From contig NC_081552.1 in NCBI RefSeq assembly GCF_963082655.1, positions 194,756,598 through 194,820,597 of the forward strand: a DNA stretch of 64,000 nucleotides, written 5' to 3'. Every line of letters starts with the position of its first letter. Within the stretch, counting starts at the first letter, position 1. The position numbers and the translations under genes are program-made. The notes under the pieces were generated by a model. It searched no databases and was not told the origin of the DNA. It worked only from the letters and a program-made list of their open reading frames with translations. The DNA comes from Stomoxys calcitrans (lineage: Eukaryota > Arthropoda > Insecta > Diptera > Muscidae). This document shows positions 12,401-27,400 of this stretch, in pieces.

Positions 12401-15400
12401 TTTATATGGGAGCTATATCAGGTTATAGACCGATTCAGACCATATTTGACACGTATGTTGCATGTCAATGGAGAAGCCGTTGTACAAAATTTCAGCCCTC
12501 TAGAGGCCCAAAAATTCAAGATCCCAGATCGGTTTATATGACAGCTATATCAGGTTATGGACCGATTGAATCATATTTGGCACAGTTGTAGGAATTCATA
12601 ACAAAACACGTCATGCAATATTTCAGCCAAATCGGATACGAATTACGCCCTCTAGAGGTTCAAGAAGTCAAGACTCCATATCGGTTTGTATGTGAGTGAA
12701 GATAAATTCCGAATTTAACTAGTGGAGACACAAACCACTGACTTAACAGTCCTATGTTACTGCCATTAGCAGAGCACTGTTAAGGAACTTTGTAGGCAAT
12801 TAATTAATAAAAAAAAGGATTTGTTCATAAAAAGGAAATTTCAAAACACAAAAAACCAAAAAAATATCTAAAAAATAATAAGGTTATCCAACATTAAAAT
12901 TTAGTTCCCTCAATAACCGCAAGACGTACTAACAAGATAAAGAAGATTGTAAAATTGATTGATCCACTGTGCACAAATGGAAAATAGTAAGGCGATGAGA
13001 CCGGTCTCAAATGAGAGCTAGGGAAGCCTAGTTTCTTATACATATGCACATATTTTCCAAATAATCGTCTAACTATCGAATTTTTCAAAAAAACTTGAAA
13101 AAATCGCTACATGACCTCAAAAATCTATTTTGCGTGAACCACTGTGCAAAAACGGAAAAAGTTGATACTTTGAAACCGGTGTCAAACGACAGCTAATGAA
13201 GTCTAGTTTCTAATCCAAAAGGGCCTATATTCCAAATCATCGTCTAACTATCGAATTTTTCAAAAAAACTTGAAAAAATTCGCTACAAGACTTGAAAAAT
13301 CTATTTTGCGTCAACCACTGTGCAAAAATGGAAAAAGTTGATACTTTGAAACCGGTCTCAAACGACAGCTTATGAAGTCTAGTTTCTAATCCAAAAGGGC
13401 CTATATCCCAAATAATCGTCTACCTATCGAATTTTTGAGAAAAACTTGAAAAAAATCGCTACAAGACTTGAAAAATCTATTTTGCGTTAACCACTGTGCA
13501 AAAATGGAAAAAGTTGATACTTTGAAACCGGTGTCAAACGACAGCTTATGAAGTCTAGTTTCTAATCCAAAAGGGCCTATATTCCAAATAATCGTCTAAC
13601 TATCGAACTTTTCAAAAAAAAGTTGGAAAAATTCGCCACAAGACTTTTTACAAGAAGATTTTTAACTTTTTTGCAAATTACAACTGTTGGCTTGGTTGAT
13701 CAAACACAGATTAGAAATTGAAAAGGGTATCGAAACCAAAATGTAATTTTAAAGATAGGAAAAAATACCATTCAATGCCAGGTAGAATCCAATAAGATCA
13801 AAATATTTGCAAATTTTGAGTCAAGTCGCGTACACAGGTAAAAACTTTACTAACATACCACCTCATTAAAAAATGCAGACAGGGAAATTTCACGATAAAA
13901 AGTATTAAACCTGCTGATGTAAAAACTCAATACACGTGTTTGGAATCCTTCACCACACATGATCAAGATATTTGCAAATGGGTCAAATTGCTTACGCAGG
14001 TACTCAGCTTAACTTTCATACCTTTTCATTCAAAAAATGTAAAAGGATTCAAAATCTTTCATTGCTTTTGAAAACCCAGGCTAGGAAATTTTATGTTAAA
14101 AAGGTAAAAAACCAATTAAATATTTACGATGTAAAACTTCAAAGCATTTGAAAAAACCTACATGAATAATAGTTCGCATAAATATATTAAGGTAAATTGA
14201 GGTATTCCAAAAAGTTGTAAATTGTCTTTTCTGAAATAACAAAAAAACATACAGTTCAGAAACTCAAAAGCAGGTTAGGTTGAAAAGATGGTGCGTATAT
14301 TAATCCACAAATGTATAATAATTAATTCAATTAAAGTTGTTTTTTTTTTTTTTTTTTTTTTTTTTTTGAAAAATTCGATAGTTAGACGATTATTTGGAAT
14401 ATAGGCCCTTTTGGATTAGAAACTAGACTTCATAAGCTGTCGTTTGACACCGGTTTCAAAGTATCAACTTTTTCCATTTTTGCACAGTGGTTCACGCAAA
14501 ATAGATTTTTGAGGTCTTGTAGCGATTTTTTTCAAGTTTTTTTGAAAAATTCGATAGTAAGACGATTATTTGGAATATAGGCCCTTTTGGATTAGAAACT
14601 AGACTTCATAAGCTGTCGTTTGACACCGGTTTCAAAGTATCAACTTTTTCCATTTTTGCACAGTGGTTCACGCAAAATAGATTTTTGAGGTCTTGTAGCG
14701 ATTTTTTTCAAGTTTTTTTGAAAAATTCGATAGTTAGACGATTATTTGGAATATAGGCCCTTTTGGATTAGAAACTAGACTTCATAAGCTGTCGTTTGAC
14801 ACCGGTTTCAAAGTATCAACTTTTTCCATTTTTGCACAGTGGTTCACGCAAAATAGATTTTTGAGGTCTTGTAGCGATTTTTTTCAAGTTTTTTTGAAAA
14901 ATTCGATAGTTAGACGATTATTTGGAATATAGGCCCTTTTGGATTAGAAACTAGACTTCATAAGCTGTAGTTTGACACCGGTTTCAAAGTATCAACTTTT
15001 TCCATTTTTGCACAGTGGTTCACACAAAATAGATTTTTGAGGTCTTGTAGCGATTTTTTCAAGTTTTTTTGAAAAATTCGATAGTTAGACGATTATTTGG
15101 GATATAGGCCCTTTAGGATTAGAAACTAGACTTCATAAGCTGTCGTTTGAGACCGGTTTCAAAGTATCAACTTTTTCCATTTTTGCAATGTGGTTCACGC
15201 AAAATAGATTTTTGAGGTCTTGTAGCGATTTTTTTCAAGTTTTTTTGAAAAATTCGATAGTTAGACGATTATTTGGAATATAGGCCCTTTTGGATTAGAA
15301 GCTAGACTTCATAAGCTGTCGTTTGAGACCGGTTTCAAAGTATCAACTTTTTCCATTTTTGCACAGTGGTTCACACAAAATAGATTTTTGAGGTCTTGTA

Positions 15401-18400
15401 GCGATTTTTTCAAGTTTTTTTTGCAAAATTCGATAGTTAGACGATTATTTGGGATATAGGCCCTTTAGGATTAGAAACTAGACTTCATAAGCTGTCGTTT
15501 AAGACCAGTTTCAAAGTATCAACTTTTTCCATTTTTGCAATGTGGTTCACGCAAAATAGAATTTTGAGGTCTTGTAGCGATTTTTTTCAAGTTTTTTTGA
15601 AAAATTCGATAGTTAGACGATTATTTGGAATATAGGCCCTTTTGGATTAGAAGCTAGACTTCATAAGCTGTCGTTTGACACCGGTTTCAAAGTATCAACT
15701 TTTTCCATTTTTGCACAGTGGTTCACGCAAAATAGATTTTTGAGGTCTTGTAGCGATTTTTTCCAGTTTTTTTGAAAAATTCGATAGTTAGACGATTATT
15801 TGGAAAATATGTGCATATGTATAAAAAACTAGGCTTCCCTAGCTCTCATTTGAGACCGGTCTCATCGCCTTACTATTTTCCATTTGTGCACAGTGGATCA
15901 ATCAATTTTACAATCTTCTTTATCTTGTTAGTACGTCTTGCGGTTATTGAGGGAACTAAATTTTAATGTTGGATAACCTTATTATTTTTTAGATATTTTT
16001 TTGGTTTTTTGTGTTTTGAAATTTCCTTTTTATGAACAAATCCTTTTTTTTATTAATTAATTGCCTACAAAGTTCCTTAACAGTGCTCTGCTAATGGCAG
16101 TAACAGAGGACTGTTAAGTCAGTGGTTTGTGTCTCCACTAGTTAAATTCGGAATTTATCTTCACTCACATTCGGTTTGTTTGACAGCTTATCAGGTTATT
16201 GACCGATTTCAACCAAACTGAGCGCAGTTATTGGAAATCATAACAGAACACGTCATGCAAAACTTTAGACAAATCAAATAAGAATTACGACCTCTAGAGG
16301 CTCACGAAGTCAAGACCCTTGATCGGTTTATATGGCAGCTATATCAGGTTATGTACCAATTCTAGCCTTATTTGACACAGTTGTAAGAAGTCGTATGTTA
16401 ACACGTCGTGCAAAATTTTAGACAAATCGAATAGGAATTACGCCCTTTAGAGGCTCACGAAGTCAAGACCCTTGATCGGTTTGTATGACAGCTATATCAG
16501 GTTATGGACCGATTTAAATCATATTTGGCACATAAAACACGCCATGCAAAATTTCAGCCAATTTCCAAGTCACTATAAAACACGTCATGCAAAATTTCAG
16601 CCAATTTCCGATAGGAATTACGCCCCATAGATGCTCAAGTATTAAAGACCACATATCGGTTTGTATGACAGCTATATCAGTTTATGGACCGATTTCAACC
16701 AAACCTAGCGCAGTTATTGGAAATCATAACAGAACACCTAATGCCAAATTGCGGCCAAATCGGATAAGAATTGTTCCCTCTAGTAGCTCAAGAAGTCAAG
16801 ATCCAAGATCGGTTTATATGGCAGCTATATCAAAACGTGGACCGATATGGCCCATTTACAATCCCAACCGGTGGGAGGCCACCGTAGCGCAGAAGTTAGC
16901 ATGTCCGACTATGACGCTGAACGCCTGGGTTCGAATCCTGGCGAGACCATCAGAAAAAATTGTCAGCGATGGTTTTCCCCTCCTAATGCTAGCAATATTT
17001 GTGAGGTAATATGCCATGTAGGACTTTTCTACAAAGAGGTGTCGCCGTTTGGAATCGGCTACAAAAAGGAGGCCCCTTATCCCTGAGTTTAAGCTTGAAT
17101 CGGACTGCGCTCATCGTTATGTGCTTTACTATTTCGAAAGTTTGCGTGATTTCGACAGACATATGAACGGACGGAGGACATGGCTAGATCGACTTAAAAT
17201 GTCATGGCAAAACAAGTCACGAAAAATTTCAGCCAAATCGGATAAGAAGTGTGCCCTCTGGAATCTCAAGAAGTCAAGACCCAAGATCGGTTTATATGGC
17301 AGCTATATCAGAACATGGACCGATATGACCCATTTATAATCCCAAAAATTCAAGCGGCTAGCTTTATTCCTTTGAAAGTTAGCGTGCTTTCGACAGACAG
17401 ACGGACGGACGGAGAGACATGGCTAGATCGTCTTAAAATGTCATGACAATCAGGAGTATATATATACTTTATGGCGTCTTAGATGAATATTTCGAGAAGT
17501 TACAAACAGAATGATGAAATTAGTATACCCCCCTCCTTTGGTGGAGGTTATAAAAATGCACAATATCACGGACGAGAAGCCTCGCACCAAAGCGCTGAAG
17601 GCAATAGGAATTTCTACAGCTTATACTAACTTTTAGCTAGAAAAAATGCTCAACATCACGGACAAAAAGCCTCGCACCAAAAAGCTGGAGGCAACATAAA
17701 ATTACTACCGCTTATAGATTACGCCATGAAGAAATATCCGTCTCACAAATTCTTGCAGTTTCATCGTAAGCAAAATTTCAACATTTTACATAAAAGAAGT
17801 TTACTTGTGGAAAAGTTTGAAAATGTTTTTCTTTCTGAGTTATTAGAGGTATCGTAAAAATGACAAAAGCTTTCAACGAAAAGGGTATACTAAAGAACAA
17901 AAAAAAAAAGAGTTCAACGTTAGCTGCAAAATGTAATTCTCATGCGTGGCATATGCTAATTCTTGTTTGAAATATCAAAAATTTCCCTTTAGCTATCGAA
18001 ATGAGACACACTCTATTCTCGGTCTGTTTGTTCGGTTGAATGCTCATATGCAGCATATCACCTTAGACCAAAACTTTTTTGACAATTTAATCCCGATAAC
18101 TGTTTTCATGGAATTCCCCCCTATGTGCTTAAGCTTTTTGTTTGTTTGCGTTACTGTCTGCATACTTAGAACATGACATTTCAGTTAATTTCAAATTTAA
18201 ACGTATCAGCCACTAGCATGTTGCCAGCCTTAAACAATGCCACGGCTAGCAAGCAGTTCATTTTTATGGCATACTTTCAGACAGTTACTTTAAGTGGCAA
18301 TTTGTGTAAAGCAGCGTATCTGGGGAACTAAAATGTGGCAATTCATAGCAAACACGTGTACGCACACACTTTGGCGATAATTTCCCACCAGACCGCCAAT

Positions 18401-21400
18401 ATGCTTGGTTCACATATTCGTCACTGCCAATTGCTTTGGGATATGCCCAAGGATGTAAAGCATGAACTGTGAAGCGTTATAACTCAACATACGATTAATC
18501 GATGGGGATAAGGTGTTAAACATTGCATATGATGTATCTATCTCTCAAAGTGATTTAAATTTGACAATGTAGAATTTTAAATGGATCTGTTCGTTGGGCA
18601 TATGAAGTTCTTTATATATTCAATAGAAGGAAGGTATGCGCAACAACTCCTTGCGGGGTTCATACAAGAAAAATTTTGATATATTTTCTTTAGGGCCAGA
18701 TGCTTTGAATGAAAAATTTTACGACAATGTTCACAAAAATTTATATCCAATAAACCTAAGCTTCGTTATGATTTGATTTTCAAAAAAATGATTTTCAAAA
18801 AAAAAAAAAAATTTGCTTTTCCTGAACATTTCGATAAATGGTGATGCAATTTTGTTTAAGTTCGTCCCAGTCTGGGAGAAATTAAAAAAAAAAAAAAAGT
18901 AAGAGCGTGCTAAGTTCGGACGGGCTGAATCTTATATACCCTCCACCATGGCTCGCATTTTTCGAGTTCTTGTACAAAATTTCAGACAAATCGGATGAGA
19001 ATTGCGCCCTCTAGTGGCTCAAGAAGTCAAGATTCAAGATCGGTTTATATGGCAGCAATATCAGGTTATGGACCCATTTCAACTATACTAAGCATAGTTA
19101 TTGGAAGTCATAACAAAATATTTGATGGAAAATTTCAACTAAATCGGATGAGAATTGCGCGCTCTATTGGCCCAAGAAGTCAAGATCCAAGATCCGTTTA
19201 AATGGCAGCTATATCAGGTTATAGACCGATTTGAATCATACTTAGCACAGTTGTTAGAAGACATAACATACTAATTCATGCAAAATTTCAGCAAAATCGG
19301 ATGAGAATTGCGCCCCCTAGAGGCTCAAGAAGTCAAGATCCAAGATCGGTTTATGTGGCAGCTATATCAGGTTATCAACCGATTTAGACCATACCTGCTA
19401 CAGTTGTAGGATGTGTTACCAAAACACCACGTGCAAAATCTCAGCCAAATCGGATAAGTATTGCGCCCTTAAGATGCTCAGGAAGTCAAGATCCAAGATC
19501 GGTTTTTATGGCAGCTATATCAAAACATGGACCGATTTGGCCATTTACAATCCCAACCGACATACACTAATAAGAAGTATTTGTGCAAAATTTCAAGCAG
19601 CCAGCTTTACTCCTTCGAAAGTAAGCGTGCTTTCGAAAGTCGGACGGACATGGCTAATTCTCAGCCAAATCGGATAAGTATTGCGCCCTCCAGATGCTCA
19701 AGAAATCAAGTCTCAAGATCGGTTTGTATGGCAGCTATATCAAAATATGGACCGATTTGGATCATTTACAATTCCAACCGACCTACACCAATAGGAAGTA
19801 AATATTTGTGCAGAATTTCAAGCGGCTAGCTTAACACCTTCGAAAGTAAGCGTGCTTTCGAAAGACGGACGGACATGGCTTAATCTCAGCCAAATCAGAT
19901 GAGAATTGCGCCCTCTAGAAGCTCAAGACCCAAGATCGGTTTATATGGCAGCCACATCAAAACATGGACCGATTTGGACCATTTACAATCCCAACCGACC
20001 TACACTAATAGGAAGTATTTGTGCAGAATTTCAAGCGGCTAGCTTTACACCTTCGAAAGTTAGCGTGCTTTCGACAGACGGACCGACGGACGGACATGGC
20101 TAGATCGACTTAAAATGTCATGACGATCAATAATATATATACTTTATGGGGTCCTAGGCGCATATTTCGAGATATTACAAATGGAATGACGAAATTAGTA
20201 TACCCCCCATCCTATGGTGGAGGGTATAATACTATCAATTTGATACTAAAACCAATAACAACAATACCTATTCGGTAATAAAGCTAATACTAAATGGTAC
20301 TAATCATTTTATATTTTATGCATACCATGCGGTATTGCTTTGATACCATATGGTCTTGCGTTACTATGAATACCATCATTTTATACTACATATCATCGAC
20401 ATGTTACACAACCAATAAAATCAATCGGCAGACGACATCATTGTCATAGTTGTAAACTTAATCAAAAAAAGTTGTAATATAAAAACATGTGTACTGTTAT
20501 TTATATTAAAGGAAGAATTATTACTACCAACTACTACTATCAATACTGTATGGTACTGAAATGAGCACGTTTGGTTCATTAGGAGGTGGAATATTCAAAA
20601 GGCAACGATATTGGAACTAAAACAATATCGATTGAGTACTAAAACCAATAACAGTTTGGTATTAACAGCAACACCTATTCGGTAATAAGGCTTATACCAA
20701 AAGGCACTAACCGTTTTATATTTTATCCATACCATGCGATATTGCTTTGATACTACATGGTGTTGCTTTACTATCAATACCGCATCGTACTGAAATGACC
20801 ACGTTTGGTTAGGTGAAATATTCAAATGGCAACAATATTGTTTAATACCAATATTGTTGCCATTTGAATATTTCACCTCCTAATGAACCGAACGTGCTCA
20901 TTTCAGTACCATACAGTATTGATAGTAAAGCAACACTTTATGGTATCCAAGCAATAATCCATTGCATGGATAAAATATAAAATACAACGTCAATTCAGTA
21001 CTAAAACCAATAACAGTTTGGTATCAACAGCAACACCTATTCGGTAATAAGGCTTATACCAAAAGGCACTAATAATTTTATATTTTATCCATACCATGCG
21101 GTATTGCTTTGATACCACATGGTGTTGATTTACTATAAATACCGCATGGTACTGAAATCAGAACGTTTGGTTCATTAGGAGGTGAAATATTCAAATAATA
21201 ACGAGATTAGTATTAAAATAATATCAATTTGGTAATAAAATCAACAACAGTTTGGTATCAACAGCAACACCTATTCGGTAATAGGGCTTATACCAAAATG
21301 TACTAAATATTTTATTTTTTATCCATACCATGCGGTATTGCTTTGATGCCACATGGTGTTGCTTTACTATCAATACCGCATGGTACTGAAATGAGCACGT

Positions 21401-24400
21401 TTGGCATCAATTTTTATCTGGTTAAAGACAACAATTGTATTGTGGCTCCAAGTACTTATGCTTGGTGATGGTTGTTATTAACAATGGCCGAAGAAGATGG
21501 CCGCATACCTTGGGACAAGTGGAGCTCATCTTTGTTCTCCTGGATCGATACGCAATTACAAGGGAAACCAATAGATTGTAACAGATATTGAAAAAGACTC
21601 AAAGCCGAAAGCATACTTCCACTATGACTAGGTGAGATAGGTTAATCCATTTTATTGTACTTCTTCAACTGGTGGCTTGGGTATTGCTACAGAAATCGAG
21701 ATATCGATACCATGTTAGTGCCATTAGCAATAGCCCATATTGAATTGCATTATTTAAAGCATATACATGGAGCATTATTTCAAAATGAGATTTTCATAAG
21801 AATTTCGCCGTCATTCCCAGAATGGAAAGCCTTCCGTTCCTTGATCATAAATTACTGAACACATTACTCACATGGTTTTACCCTTGGCAACCTAAATTCG
21901 AACATTCATAATTATCTTTCAGCCACTTTGAACCACACACACACACACCCTAAATAACGAGTTGAGCAATGATAAGCATAGAACATTTCTATTAATATCC
22001 TAAAGGACATCATCACCATCATATGTTTCAACACAAAATCAAATCTTCTGCGATTATGGCTGTGACCTTCGTCAGCAGTCTTAATTGAAGTCATTAATTA
22101 GGAAAACTTAAACTGTGCAACATTTTGCAGCATTTAAAACGACCCACCCAAAACATAATGATATATGAATTTTTGTTATCCCTGTTGCCGTTGTTGTTGT
22201 TTATTTGCAGTTATGTTGCAGATGCTGGCGCCCGAAGCATTCTTGTCTATGATATCACCGGAGCCAAATCATATCGCATTGTTTTACCCAAAGCTACATG
22301 TCCCACCAATGATGTACTGTACATCGCTTTGGCCGCCCAACCTGATGGCACTTCGACACTGTTCTTTACCTATTTGAGCTCGCCCCGTCTGTACTCCATT
22401 AAGGGTGAATATTTGCGTGTAGGCCAGGGTGCTGGCTCCATTGTGGATGTGGGCGCCAAACCATATGGCAAACAGACAGTTTTATTGGGTGCCGACGGAG
22501 GCACTTCACTGTTCTTCCGTTACAAAGGTGAAAATGACATCTACTTGTGGGATTCGGAGACTTGCTTTAAACCCTCAAATCTGCAGGAAGTTCAACGTGG
22601 CGGTGATTGTCGGCTGTCAACGCAGGTATGTAAGAGGATGAGCAATGAAATTGATAATGAGAAACTATAATGCACTTAGTGTATGGAAGGGTGTACTGAA
22701 CTTAATTTTGGAAAATTGATATTGACATGAAGAAGACTATGACGCCGCTGAAGGTCTGGTTTTCAATTACCATGGAAACATTAGAAAAGAATTTCAGTGA
22801 AGGTTATGCTCTCGTTTGTGAAAACCTACAACAATCTACGAACCAGTGCTAATGCGACACGCCCTTCGGAAGTGCCCATAATTTTTAATTGAACTAAACA
22901 TAATTCCCAATGACATCATGTTTAGAGAGCTTTTACTCTGGTAATGGCATTGTCTTTGACACAATGCCAAATATTAGAAAGCACTGGGACTGGGCATATG
23001 AAGAAGGTTAACTAACCACTGCAGCGCAAATAAATTAGAGGTCCTTGCAATTAGGGAAGTTGGGGAGTAGCTAAGACATTATGTCGGCATAAAAATCTTC
23101 TCAGACAGCCAGGCCGTCATTAAATGATTGGAAAACCTTGTGCGAAAACAGTGTAGGCTGCAAATATGCTTACATTGAAAACTTACTCTAATGTTTAATC
23201 AACGATTACTTAGAGTAGCAGTTGGGCAAGTGTGTTTGTTTGTAAGAGTTGTATGTCGTCATTTGGTAGAAACATATGAAGTGGAGTAATTTTCTCTCTT
23301 GCTGCGCTACAAATGAAAATACTCTTAAGAGTATAGTTTCAACCCAGAAGACATACCTACCGACTAGTTTGGGTGGTTCCAAACGAAATCACGATCTACG
23401 AAACCAGTCAAATGCTATTACAAATTATGCTATTATTCCTAACTTTAAAAAACAAGGTATTTTTTGTGTTCCATTTATAATATAAATGGTCTGCAGCAGG
23501 ACAATATCCGCATTATATTACAAAATTTACGACAAAGCGCCACCTACATGACCTATATTAAATCATAATACAGAAATACAAAAAATACTTATACAAATAT
23601 GGAAAAATCCTAATAAAAACAAGTAAATGCGTGCAAGTTTGGCCGGGCTGAATCTTATATACCCTCCAACATGGATCGCATTTGTCGAGTTCTTTTCCCG
23701 GCATCTTTTCTTAGACAAAATTTCAGGCAAATCGGATAAGAATTGCGCCCTCTTGTGGCTCGAGAAGTCAAGATCCAAGATCGGTTTATATGGCAGCTAT
23801 ATCAGGTTATCGACCGATTTGAACCTAATTAAGCACAGTAATGGGAATTCATAGCGAAACACGTCGTGCAAAATTTCATTTCAATCGGATAAGAATATCG
23901 CCCTCTAGAGGTTCAAGATGTCAAGATCCAAGATCGGTTTATATGGCAGCTATATCAGGTTATGGACCGATTTGAACCATACTTGGCACAGTTGTTGGAT
24001 ATCACAACAAAACACGTCGTGCAAAATTTCATTCCAATCGGATACTAATTGCGCCCTCTAGAGGCTCAAGACCCAAGATCGTTTTGTAGGGCAGCTATAC
24101 CAAAACATGAACCGTTATGGTCTATTTACAATACCAACCGACCTACACTAATAAGAAGTATTTGTGCAAATTTTCAAGCGGCTAGCTTTACTCTTTCGAA
24201 AGTTAGCGTGCTTTCGACAGACAGATGTACGGACATGGCTAGATCGGCATAAAACGTCACGACGATCAAGAATATATGGGGTCTCAGACGAATATTTCGA
24301 GTAGTTACGAACAGAATGACGAAATAAGTATTACCCCATCTTATGGTGGAGGGTATAAAAAGGCCCATTGTGGTCAACTGAGTAATAGTGGGCTAAAATC

Positions 24401-27400
24401 GCTTACACGCAAAATAATAAAGACCACGTCCCTCCGAATCCACTGAATTTTGAACACCAAGTATTAAAGAAACCGAGATACTGGCGAAATTTGGTAATTT
24501 TTATCCATTTCAGAGTTATTGGCCCACTGTAGCCAACTGGGAAATATTGGGCTAAAACCGTTTATACGAAAAAAAATATGGACAACAGTCTGTCCGAATC
24601 TATCCGACTTGGAACCCTTAGTATTAAAGAAACCAAGATATTCGCGATTTTTGACAAAATTTTTTCATTTTTTTTATTAATGGCCCACATTTTCAGAATT
24701 AATGGCCCACTGTGACGAACTGAGAAATAGTGGGCTAAGATCGTTTTAAGGAAATCTTACATGGACCACGCTCTTTCCAAAACTATTCAATTGGAACCCC
24801 AAGTGTTAAAAAACCAAGATATTGGAGATTTTTGGCGAAATTGGATTTTTCTTATGATTATCCATTTTTCAGAGAAAATGGCCCACTGTGGTCAACTGGA
24901 AAATAGTGTTCTAAAACCGTTAAGAGGAAATATTATATCAACCAAGTTCTTTCCGAATCCATCCAACTTGGAACCCCAAGTATTAAACAAACCAATATAT
25001 TGGCGATTTTTGGCGAAATTTCGTCATTTTTCCTTATGATGCCTAATTTTTTATAGTAAATGACCCATTGTGGCCAACTAATAAATAGTGGGCTAAATAA
25101 GTTTTCAGGAAATATAACTTGGACCACGATCTTTTCGAATCTATTCAACTTGGAACCCTAAGTATTAAAGAAACCAAAATATTGATGATTTTTGGCAAAA
25201 TTTGGTCATTTTACCCCCGACCATAGGGTGGGGATATACTAATCTAGTCATTCCGTTTGTAACACCTCGAAAAATTCGTCTAAGACCCCATAAAGTACAT
25301 ATATTCTTGATCGTTTCGACGTTCTGAGTCGATGTAGCCATGCCCGTCCGTACGCCTGTCGAAATAACGATAGCGGTAGAACTCGCACATCTAGTCGCTT
25401 GAAATTTTGCACAGGTACTTTATATTGATGTAGGTCGTTGGGATTACAAATGGACCATATCGGTTTAGATTTATATATAGCTCCCACATAAACCGATCAC
25501 CCGATTTGACTTCTAGACTTTGACTTTCTTACAAGCCGCAATTTTTGTTTGATTTTGCTGAAATTTTGCATGTGGTGTTCTGTTATGATATCCAACAACT
25601 GTGCCAAATAAGGTCCAGGTCAGTCTATAACCTGATATAGCTCCCATGTAAACCGGTCTCTCGATCATCCTTGTTCGGTTTTTAGAGCTTTAATTTTGTC
25701 TGGTTTGATAGAAGTTTGAAATGTAGAATAAAAAAATTCGGCCTCCCCCCCAGGGTTGTGGTTGGTGGGTTTCGGGTGTGGACAGCCAGAAACGTGGTCC
25801 CAAAAATGAGTATTAATTTCGTGCCATTCATTTGAGCGCCATATTGGCATGACCGGTAAATATGTATGTCCGATTTATGGGTGTTTTGGGGGGTGAGGTT
25901 GAGCCCAGACACTTAGCCAATGAAAAAAACAAAATATCAGCATCGTGCAGATATTTAAACCCCATATTGCTGATATTTATACTCCATATGCTGAAATTTA
26001 AACCCCATATTGCCATTGGTTTAAAAAGAGTTTATGGGATGAGGCGTGCTCCAAACACTTGGCCCCAAAATTGGTTATCAAATACGTTTTCTAATCTCAA
26101 ATACTCCCGAAAGTGGGTATCAGTTTCATGCCTACTCCCCAATACCTTTTATTTGAGCCCCACATTGACGTGAGTGGTAAATATGTCCAATTTAGGGGTG
26201 TTTCGGGGAGTGGGGTGGTCCCCCAAACACTTAGCCCTGAAAATATATCAGCATAGTGCTCTACTCTCAAATATCATTTATTTGAACACCATATTCCCAT
26301 TGGCCTTAAAATTGGATATCAAATTCGTTTTCTAATCTCAAGTACCTTTCATTTAAACCCCTCATTGCAAAAGTCAGCACATATGTCCGATTTGGGGTAT
26401 GGGCCCTAAATACTATCAATATCGAGCTCCACTGTCTTGAAGACCCAAATTTTCTTGGTGAGCAAATACGTCCTATTTGGGAGTTGTTATTGTGGTGGGA
26501 CGTCCCCTAGACAGTTGGTCCCGATTGTTTATATCAGATTCGTGGTCTAATCCCAAAAACGTTTCATTTGAGTCCCATTTTTCCATAGTCGGCAAACATG
26601 TTCGGTTTGGGGGTGTTTTGGTGGATGGGGTGGCCGTTCAGTGACTTGGCCCTGAAAATGTATATCAGATTCGTATTCTATTCTAAAATACCCCTTATTT
26701 GAGCCCCATTTTGCAGTGGTCAGCAGTTACGTCCTATTTGGGTGGTGTTATGGAGTTTGGGTGGTCCCATAGACACTTTTCCCGAATATTGATATCAGAT
26801 TTTTGCTTTACTTCCAAAGACCTTTCATTTGAGCCCCATATTGCTATGGTCGTAAATTTGTCCTCTTTGGGGGTGTTTTTGAGGAGGGCGGCAAGGGAAA
26901 GTTTCGTAGGACTCTAAGACATATACTTCAGAAAGCTCTGCGTGCAACAGCAAAGTGGGCTATCGAAAGTGGTCTAGGTATAAATCCGTGCAAGACAGAA
27001 GTAGTTCCCTTCAGCAGGAAACAAGCTGCCTACAGTGGCACCTGTCTCCATGGGAGAAGAGAATGTTCCATTTAGGACAGGAAATTGAACTTCAAATCCA
27101 ACATTTTGGAAAGCGCTACAAAGGCCACTCTTGCCCTATACACCTGCAAGAGAGCCATTGGCAAAAGTTGGGGGTTTAGACCGCGTGTCATGCACACACC
27201 TACGCAGTAGTCAGACCTATAGTGCTATATGGTGTTGTGGTCTGGTGGACGGCGCTTCAAAAGTCCACCTACTGCTCAATACTTAACCGGATCCAAAGGA
27301 TGGTTTGATGCTTCATCTTATGTCTCTGGACATTGTGGCTACCCAAATTGCAGCAACCACTGCGGTGAGTTTAAGGGAGCTTTCTCATTGGTCATGTGGC

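Larger units (their letters stand above)
12690..16170. mobile_element. Foldback/MULE-like element with very long inverted repeats
   Basis: A 3481-bp element flanked by the direct repeat TCGGTTTGT (12681-12689 and 16171-16179). The ends read ATGTGAGTGAAG...CTTCACTCACAT. The outer 390 bp or so are near-perfect inverted copies, so the same 64-residue frame appears on opposite strands at 12894-13088 and 15772-15966. Inside these are inverted arrays of a roughly 176-bp unit: about 3 units in the left arm (13087-13613) and 8 in the right arm (14368-15773). The 0.75-kb loop has no transposase or other gene and ends in a run of about 28 T. The structure and 9-bp duplication fit the Foldback/Mutator-like group; it is non-autonomous. 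Confidence 0.88.

Noticed and set aside
12894..13088. A 64-codon frame conserved on both arms of the Foldback-like element
   Set aside because: It is identical because the arms are inverted copies. No transposase-like feature.
20230..21410. Family B array as a coding region
   Set aside because: Frames are short, change with every unit and follow the GGTATTGC repeat text.
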